From the NCBI GenBank assembly GCA_021234155.1, contig JAJEKV010000105.1:496001-560000 (forward strand): a stretch of DNA of 64,000 nt. The letters run 5' to 3'. Under the pieces are notes generated by a model, which had not been told where the DNA came from, did not search any database, and saw only the letters and a program-made list of their open reading frames with translations. Source of the stretch: Isoetes taiwanensis. Taxonomy: Eukaryota > Streptophyta > Lycopodiopsida > Isoetales > Isoetaceae. Made by a program: the position numbers and the translations under genes. Below are positions 57,696 through 64,000 of this stretch, in pieces; within the stretch, counting starts at the first letter, position 1; each line of letters starts with the position of its first letter.

Positions 57696-58704
57696 ATGGC
57701 AAAGCTCCTTTGCATACTTATGCTTCTGCTACCAATTGAGGTGAAGACAACAATGTCAACAGACCTAGTAGAACTGTCAGGTAATCAATCTACTCAAGAT
57801 TATACTACAACTTCTATATTTCAGGAAATTTTGAGGAGTGAGTCTCAATGGATTTGTTTGTCACTTTGATCCACAGAATGTAGTAATCTCCCAGCAGATC
57901 AACTTGCATGCTTTGTGGTAGGTACAAGTCGTCATGGCATATTAAAGGTTTGTCCAAAAGGCTATGAGCAAATCGGCAACAAGTGCTATCCTCAATGTAA
58001 GAATGGGTATACAGGCAATGAAGGGATGTGTATAATGAATTGCCCTCCAGGTCTTATTGATATTGGTATCTCTTGTACAAGCATATGGGCTAAAGAATGT
58101 TGTTCCCCAACTTGTTGTGGTGATTGTCCAGAGGATCACATAGACATTGGTTGTTTTTGTGCAACAAATATTGACAAAGAAAATTATACTCGAGGATTTG
58201 GAACAGATAGCTTGTGCCTTGCTAGTCAGGTAAAGCCATCCCTTTTGGAACCTACTTTCTATGCTTATATATTAAGAAATGGCTGTGCTTTTTGCATAGG
58301 ATGAGATTGAGGGTTTATGCTATCCAAAGTGTCATGATAACCAGATTGGATTGGGACCAATGTGTTTGGCTAGAGGACCTCATGAAGATGCTGGGCAGGA
58401 CAAAAGATTTTTCATGCCATGTGATCAAAATAGTGTTTTCTATGCCAATCATGAGAACACATGTAAGATTATAAATAAAGAGCTTAAAGATGGAGGGAAT
58501 GTGACCATTGCATGTATTGCATCTCTACTTGGCTCTGCTATAGTGCCAATTTCAAGATTAGAAGTGGTTGGCCGAGCATGTGGTTCTAACATACACTTAG
58601 CTGCCAAAGTTGTAAACAAAATCCTTACGCAAACCGGTGCTCGAAGTTGTAATTCTTCAAGTCATAGTGGTTGTTGCATTTCAAAACGTATCCATAAAGC
58701 ATAA
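57696..58704 (+). CDS. secreted cysteine-rich protein, three exons
   Basis: Exons are 57696-57780, 57877-58229 and 58300-58704. Introns of 96 and 70 bp begin G|GTAATC and CAG|GTAAAG and end in cacag and catag. The joined frame is open: 280 residues. Residues 1-20 are a signal peptide (MAKLLCILMLLLPIEV). The mature part has 26 cysteines. The N-terminal half holds CPKGYEQIGNKCYPQC, CKNGYTGNEGMCIMNC, CPPGLIDIGISC and CPEDHIDIGCFC, a repeated CPxGxxxIGxxC theme resembling EGF-like or knottin-like modules. Exon 3 adds GLCYPKCHDNQIGLGPMC and then a globular C-terminal domain with a predicted hydrophobic stretch (IACIASLLGSAIVPISRL) and a CxxSSSHSGCC end. Function is unknown; an extracellular structural, signalling or defence role is possible. 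The start at 57696 is preferred over an in-frame ATG at 57513 because it begins the signal peptide. Confidence 0.8.
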
Positions 58705-58777
58705 GAAACATTGGCTTTTACAATTATATAGCATATAGTCCTTAATATTAGCCTTTCGAAGCCAATAACGTGTAAGA

Positions 58778-58986
58778 CTTTTGTACTTTTACAACTTTTT
58801 TTGGACACCAAGTGTACTGATAGAGAATATAAATGACCTGTTTAGAATCTATAAACCATTTTGTACTTTACAACTTGAGAGACGAGGAGTTTACCTCGAT
58901 ACTTTTTGTAAAGCTTTTGTACTTTTACAACTTTTTCTAAACACCAACTGTACTGATAGAGAATATAATGACCTATTTTGAATCTA
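58778..58986. repeat. two-copy 74-bp direct repeat downstream of the cysteine-rich gene
   Basis: 58778-58851 and 58914-58986 share cttttgtacttttacaactt, acacca, tgtactgatagagaatata and ttgaatcta-like ends, with a 136-bp period. The repeat lies in the likely 3' UTR or just past it. Confidence 0.85.
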
Positions 58987-59589
58987 AGCCATGGTTTTCC
59001 AATGGTTGGAGGGTAGGTTTTTTAATTTTAGAATCGACCATTCACGGTTTTAGCCATGGCTGCAATGTATGAAATGTATGTTAGTAACATTAGTTACAAA
59101 CAGAACCTGAACTGCTAGAAAAAAGGGCAAGACAAATCTTTCTTCAAAGCTCAGACAATCTTGGTTTAAAAAAAATGGAGTTTAATGATGGTGGATTTAA
59201 ATTGGTAAATTTGATATGCACTATTTCGCCAGAGCTCCATTTCAAGCAGATCAGACTTTAATTTAGCATTTGACATACTGGAACATGGGTCTGCACTAAA
59301 TAATAAGGATGTCGGAATTCATTGTGGAACCTTAATCGTGCTTGGGCTAACATGGCCTGAACGCTCTTCTGCTTAGATAAAGCAGTCAATGCTGCAGAGT
59401 TCATGCACCAGCAAGGAATTTTCATATCCAAACAACAGGTTCTACTTCAGGTGTGCAAAAAAACCATGATCTGAAGTCTGGTAGGCGTTTTCAAGTATCT
59501 GCTGCCTGCAAACCTGGCTGATCACCTTGTCCATCTATTCAGTCATCTGATTAAAGAAATATTACAAAGTTTGTAAACCTAGTGAATAC

Positions 59590-60110
59590 ACAATGCAGGC
59601 ACATTCCAAGCTTGGAGGAGGCAATCGTGCCCTCCAAATGCATTCTAAAATGCTACTTTCAGTCCTATCTTGCTGCGTTGAAGGCATGCATTTAACATCA
59701 GGCATAACCTTTTGTAGCTTTGATAAGGGTGCAATTGGAAGGCACAGAGCCAAACAAAGTGACACATTTGAGCATGTTGAAAGCATGTAAACCGTTGAAG
59801 ATCTGTTCGTGGACAGTTAGTTGAATTTGGATTTGATTTGGATATTGCCATTGGGAAAATGAAAAAATATGGCATGCTAAATATGCCTCAGTTTTCACTT
59901 TTCAGCCATGCAGGGCTTTTGAATGAGGCAGAGACTTTGCTCCAGAGTATGCATGTATTGATTGGAAGTGTATATTAACTGCCTGCAAAACATATGGCAA
60001 TGTGGTCCTAGGCAGGAGATGCTTTACCTAAGTTCTTAAATTAGATCCTCAAGATGCTGCTGGATATCTTCTTATGTCAGGAATATATTCAATTCTTGCA
60101 TGCGGTGGAC
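59590..60110 (+). pseudogene. PPR protein remnant (PLS class C-terminal region)
   Basis: Fragments in different plus frames follow the order of a plant organelle PPR protein: SKLGGGNRALQMHSKML, then EPNKVTF and SMLKACK, then SHAGLLNEAETLLQSM, then ILTACKTYGNVVLGRRCF and LKLDPQDAAGYLLMSGIYS. The last two are the segment before the E/DYW domains, which are not found. Such proteins edit or process organelle RNA. There are many stops and shifts. The GNVxLGRRCFxxVLKLDPxDAAGY wording resembles fern family members as I remember them. Confidence 0.75.
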
Positions 60111-60119
60111 TAATGTTAT

Positions 60120-60985
60120 CAATTTAGATCTTCTCAGACATTCAAGAGGTGGAATGCATCACATGATAGCCGTTCCAAGGAAAAAAAAAGGAATAAATAA
60201 TAACCATGTGTTGGCACTGAGAAAACAAAATCTGTGAAATATTCCGTACATTCAAATTTAAAACATGCAAATAATTTCTTTTCGTTCCCGCTAGCCATGA
60301 ATAGATAGGTAGTAAGATCTCCTATTCCTTTGCAACACAATCCAAAAATATATACTTCCCCAACCTAAGAAATAAGAACGCTTTAATAGTTCACAAAAAC
60401 AAGCTTTAAGGTCTTTTCCCATTCTGAAACATCACGTATGTGCAGTATATAGGCTTCTTCTGATCTGCAAAAGTTAAGGTAACGTAAAGAAAACCCCATT
60501 GCATTCTACAGAATATCTCTTGAAACAAGATAACAAAGATGATCCTTATAAATTTTGCATTTTCAGATCAAACATTTTCCCTACTTTGCACACCATCTAC
60601 TATTCCCCAGACCAGCCGTTATGCTTCAGACATCTTTATTATGAGCGTGCTAGAGAACCTGGAAATAGCCTGACAGATTTCATTTGAAGGACATCTTTCA
60701 GCCTAAATGCATTAGAAGGCAAGCTAGCACATAATTGTTGCATGTCAAATATGCATCATGGGTTAGAGGCTTGAAATTTGTAAGTATAGAACACGTACAA
60801 CGCAGAAGCAATAACGCATATGTCCCAAGAAACAGTTTGAAAAAACATGTGCGACGGCTTTGCTAATTATAAATAATCAACAGATTCGATTCTTAAATAA
60901 GGACCACAGGATTAATCCTTAGGAGTGAAACCCAACATGTTAAATACATCTGAAAACCACGAAAGGACTTACCAAGAGAAAGTTT
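60120..60985. other. intergenic, nothing recognised
   Basis: AT-rich DNA. The right end probably includes the 3' UTR of the minus-strand small acidic protein gene. Confidence 0.45.
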
Positions 60986-60991
60986 GAGGCT

Positions 60992-61186
60992 TTAGGAAAT
61001 GTCAGAGTCATCAAAATCATCATCAAAATTGTTGAAGAAGTTCACATCCTGGGGCCTCATGTCAGTAACCGAGTCGCCAAGAAGATCGAGCGAGTCCCCG
61101 TCCATGTCTACGTCTATGGAAGCTCCATCCATGTCTGCGATGAAGACCGAAAAGGGTTTCATGTCTGCTAAATCTGCGGCATCCAT
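60992..61186 (-). CDS. SMAP1: small acidic protein, SMAP1-like
   Basis: 64 residues, very acidic, no lesions. The C-terminal end DVNFFNNFDDDFDDSDIS matches the conserved phenylalanine/aspartate-rich end (F/D region) of plant SMAP1, a roughly 62-residue nuclear protein tied to auxin-analogue (2,4-D) response and linked to the COP9 signalosome in Arabidopsis. The N-terminal part is a run of Asp- and Met-rich phrases (ADMDGASIDVDMDGDSLDLL). The start MDAADLADMK at 61186 has G at -3 and +4, a good plant context, and gives the family length. An in-frame ATG at 61234 would add 16 residues with no likeness to the family. A TATA-like catatatta lies about 180 bp upstream. The opposite-strand frame at 60999-61310 is a shadow. 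Confidence 0.75.
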   Translation of the reverse strand: MDAADLADMKPFSVFIADMDGASIDVDMDGDSLDLLGDSVTDMRPQDVNFFNNFDDDFDDSDIS

Positions 61187-61319
61187 AGCAAACCAGATCA
61201 GAAGACTCGAAACGAAAACAGAAAAAGACGGCAACCAATATGAGCATTACCAGAACTATGGCGTCGACGATTCAAACAGGAGTGGCGTAGCACAGATTCT
61301 TTTGCCCTAAATCGAGTGG

Positions 61320-63720
61320 CTCGGATTTCGTGTGGGGCACCCTTTAGTATTTTGGACAAATTTGGCTAATATATGAGATAAATAGATAGATAGTATTAGG
61401 GCCAGATTCGACTTTGGAAGATAGACGAGTGGCATTTACGCCTCAACCAATTTTGCAGCGACACGGCATAACTGCTGCTTGTCGTCTAATTCCATTGCAG
61501 CAGTTAGCAATTATCAAAACAATCACCAGAAGACAAAAAACACTCTTGCTTAACTCCAAAACACTGGATTAATTGGCAAGGGTGATCCCCTGTCCTTTAG
61601 AATTTGAGTTAAGTGACAGAGGAATCTTGCCATAGATTAAGTGAGAGAGCAATCTTGAACATCTATTTGAAACTACCTACTGCTGCAAATGGGAATCACA
61701 CAGATCGTCGCTCTTAAAAAAGGAAGCGAAAGTTGTAATTTTTTAAAGAAGTGCCACTGCCGCAGTCGAATTTGGCTCCTACGGTGATTTTCCATTATGC
61801 AACTGTCCTATTTTTTAGCCATTAAAACTTTGCCACATCAGAAAAAGAAAAAAAAAATATTGTTTTTCGACACCTCAAATGCAACATGTCGGAACTCCGT
61901 TCCATACAAACTTGTAGTCACAATTTATCCTCTGAAACACATTACGGCTTGAACATAGGACCAATGGGATTTGTTGGTGCCCTTAAAACAGGGAAGTAGC
62001 AAAGCGAGCGTCCTTTGCCAAAATAGGAATGAAGATTTTTCCCTCCGTCGAAATTCTGCTCGCACGAAATCCATCAGAAGCGCCATCGTCAGTTTGCAAG
62101 AATTTTCTAAAAGAGGTTTGTTTTCTTTTTATGGTTTCCATTTTGATTATATTTCTTTTTCATTACCCATGCTTTTAGAAAACATTTGTTTGGATTTAAA
62201 TTGAATTTTCTTCAATGTATATCAATGCATGTAAATTGAATTCTCATCAGTTTCTACTGAAAGAATGCTTCTTTCTTTCGCAAGGAACCTAGAAATGTAA
62301 TGTTGTAGATTGGATTCTTGAAAATTAGCTTTGTATAAGTTGAGTTTTAATCCGATTTCTTGCTTGAGAAATTAGTTTGTATAAGTTGTGCATTTTGTAA
62401 TGAACCTGGCCACTTGATGGGCCAGTATATGTACTCATGTGCATATGTACATGCTTGACATGCATGCAAGATAGAACATGCATGCAACATGGAGAGCATA
62501 TAAGCAAGGGCCTTGCCTTTTTGAAAAAGCTTTTGCAGAGCATGAAAGCAGAAGGAGCAATTTCTAGGCAGTTTTGGTGGTCGAAATTTGGAGGATCATA
62601 TCTCGGCGACCAGAGATCCTTTTTACTTGATTTTTCTTTTTTTTTTGGAAAGATTTTTGAATTAACATTCCGGATTGGGTTGGATCAAGCCGAAATTCGT
62701 CCAGAAAGAGTGAAGCTGAGTCATAATTGACTGCACTATATATAGTCTTCTGCAGTTTGGTTCTTGGAGCTAGGAGCCGATTCTTTGAGGCTCAAGCAAT
62801 TGTCGACCAGCGGTCCATATATGAAGAATTCTCAAGTGGGGTTTTAAGATTTACATCTGGGATTTTTATGCTTGCTAGAGATATGGATCTTAGTAGATGT
62901 ATGAAGCTGACGGTTGCTTGAAGGTTTACATAATTAATCATTGGTTTATGATCTGGATATAAGTTTGGATTAGAATTTATCATGAGAGAGTAGAGTGGAC
63001 AAGAATAAGACAACGTCTCTTGCAACTGCTGGAAGAACAACACCAAAGCTGGATGATAAGAACTCCTTTGAGTGCTAACGGCATGTCTATGTTTTAGTTT
63101 TATGTTTTTTCTCTTGTCTTTGTTTTTACTTGATAATTTGTTGCTTTTAGTCATTTTATTTGCATGTTAAATATAAATCTAAGTACCTATAGATAGAATT
63201 GGATTGCATCTAAGCTTATGCAGAATGGAAGAATTTAGGCAACAAAGGAGATCAGAGCAAGAAGAGTTGGGCAGTATAATTACAACTAATAAGAACATGC
63301 ATGTTGTTAATGGTTGAATATAATTAACTAAGAAATTATGAAATATAAGGTTATTAATTCCAAGACTAATGAGTTGATTGTATTTTTGACACTCGAAGAT
63401 GGAGCCTGGGTGTAGGATCATTTGACAGGTGGTATAAGCAGTTGTGGTTATAAGACTCTATGGATTTTTGAGTTTAAAGTGCTGGGTTTTCGAGAATCAC
63501 ATTAGTGGAGCCAATAAATTCATATTTAAGGAAGTGGTTTTTTTATATTAAATTATAAAAAATCATAGCTAAGTTGACCCTTTATAAATAATCTTGTGAA
63601 GTTCGCCTGTATCGACATTAGAGTAGTGGTTCTAGCATTCTACATCGACTTATTTGGGTTGTTAGGTCTTCATCACTTATTTACCTTCTCCAACATGGTA
63701 TTGGAAGAATTGGCAAGAAT
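61320..63720. other. intergenic, nothing firmly recognised
   Basis: AT-rich. A TATA-like ctatatatag at about 62737 follows DNA resembling a retrotransposon LTR (ttggtggtcgaaatttggag near 62574), and agatcagagcaag at 63249 faintly recalls a tRNA-Met primer site. No LTR pair or coding region supports this. A gcatgcaagat/acatgcatgcaac cluster lies at about 62460-62490. Confidence 0.4.
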
Positions 63721-63727
63721 AGGATAG

Positions 63728-63776
63728 AAGATAAGATAAGATAAATTTTTACGTCCACGGGAACAATAGGTCATGG
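63728..63776 (-). mobile_element. short LINE 3' end with (TTATC)n tail
   Basis: On the minus strand, tgggtcccatgacctattgt and tcccgtggac, followed by TTATC repeats, match the ends at 44637 and 49975. Upstream LINE sequence is not present, so only about 40-50 bp of the element remain. Confidence 0.55.
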
Positions 63777-64000
63777 GACCCATACAATGTCGGAAGTACA
63801 TGTCGGAAGTATGTTAAGTTTATGTTTATGGATTTAATAGAAAGACTGTGGAGTTGTATTCCTTATGGGGGGAAATGGGCTTAGGATGGTAAGCATTGCA
63901 TAAGGGAGAATGTTAGTATTTCTATTATTCAATGAAGTTTATGAATCTACATCAGAGTGACACAAGGCTCGGGATTTCTTCGACATGTTGGAATTGTTAT

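Noticed and set aside
57838-57876. 39-bp intron with a GTGAGT donor in the cysteine-rich gene
   Set aside because: Too short for a plant intron. The donor at 57781 gives a 96-bp intron in the correct phase.
60999-61310. 103-codon plus ORF rich in Ser and Met
   Set aside because: Antisense shadow of the SMAP1-like gene. The minus frame has the conserved F/D end.
62400-63260. Solo LTR or 5' LTR with tRNA-Met primer site
   Set aside because: TATA-like and primer-site-like words are present but no paired LTR or gag/pol is seen.
1-64000. tRNA, rRNA, CRISPR, prokaryotic operon or organelle sequence
   Set aside because: I saw no cloverleaf, no rRNA cores and no regular spacer arrays. Gene structure and repeats are nuclear and plant-like.

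Overview
This window is nuclear DNA from a land plant. The evidence is GT-AG spliced genes with 70-740 bp introns, a plant pentatricopeptide-repeat (PPR) remnant, a plant small acidic protein gene, a Ty1/copia remnant, LINEs, Helitron-like pieces and very sparse genes. The PPR C-terminal wording, a DUF7869-like gene and the style of the LINE make a fern, or another seed-free plant, my best guess. A conifer is not excluded. Nothing points to bacteria or an organelle: there are no operons, tRNAs, rRNA or CRISPR.

Layout. 1-3950: 3' two-thirds of a decayed Ty1/copia element with its probable 3' LTR. 4.0-5.2 kb: broken unidentified coding DNA on the minus strand. 6.0-10.4 kb: a decayed multi-exon gene of unknown family with a TATA box, a 9-codon first exon and a minisatellite in its first intron. 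Its 3' part (about 8.2-10.9 kb) recurs as an inverted copy at 22.9-25.6 kb. Between the two arms lie a 1.2-kb tandem duplication, a SETX/MAA3-type helicase pseudogene (13.1-16.1 kb), an endonuclease fragment that looks Helentron-derived (17.3-17.7 kb), and intergenic DNA with short repeats and GC-rich hairpins. 27.0-28.3 kb: an intact intronless nucleotide pyrophosphatase/phosphodiesterase gene on the minus strand. 28.5-29.8 kb: two striking palindromes. 30-36 kb: little beyond weak ORFs, one possibly a small secreted peptide. 36.0-38.2 kb (minus): a frameshifted DUF7869-like gene. 39.4-41.1 kb (plus): a broken coiled-coil/RING-like gene with introns. 44.6-50.4 kb: two LINE 3' ends, the second attached to a GC-rich, heavily mutated LINE body, plus a MITE with its 8-bp target duplication. 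50.9-55.9 kb: a 2.1-kb direct duplication. 57.7-58.7 kb: an intact three-exon gene for a secreted cysteine-rich protein. 59.6-60.1 kb: a PPR pseudogene. 61.0-61.2 kb (minus): a SMAP1-like small acidic protein gene. The right edge has a third LINE tail.

Only three loci look intact: the phosphodiesterase, the cysteine-rich protein and the SMAP1-like gene. They do not form a pathway. The rest is mostly mobile or duplicated DNA at various stages of decay. Mismatches between the two duplicated pairs often fall at CAG/CTG sites, so some frameshifts may be consensus errors at methylated CHG positions rather than real lesions. No complete new system is visible. The cysteine-rich gene, the DUF7869-like gene and the families of hairpin ends are the items most worth following.
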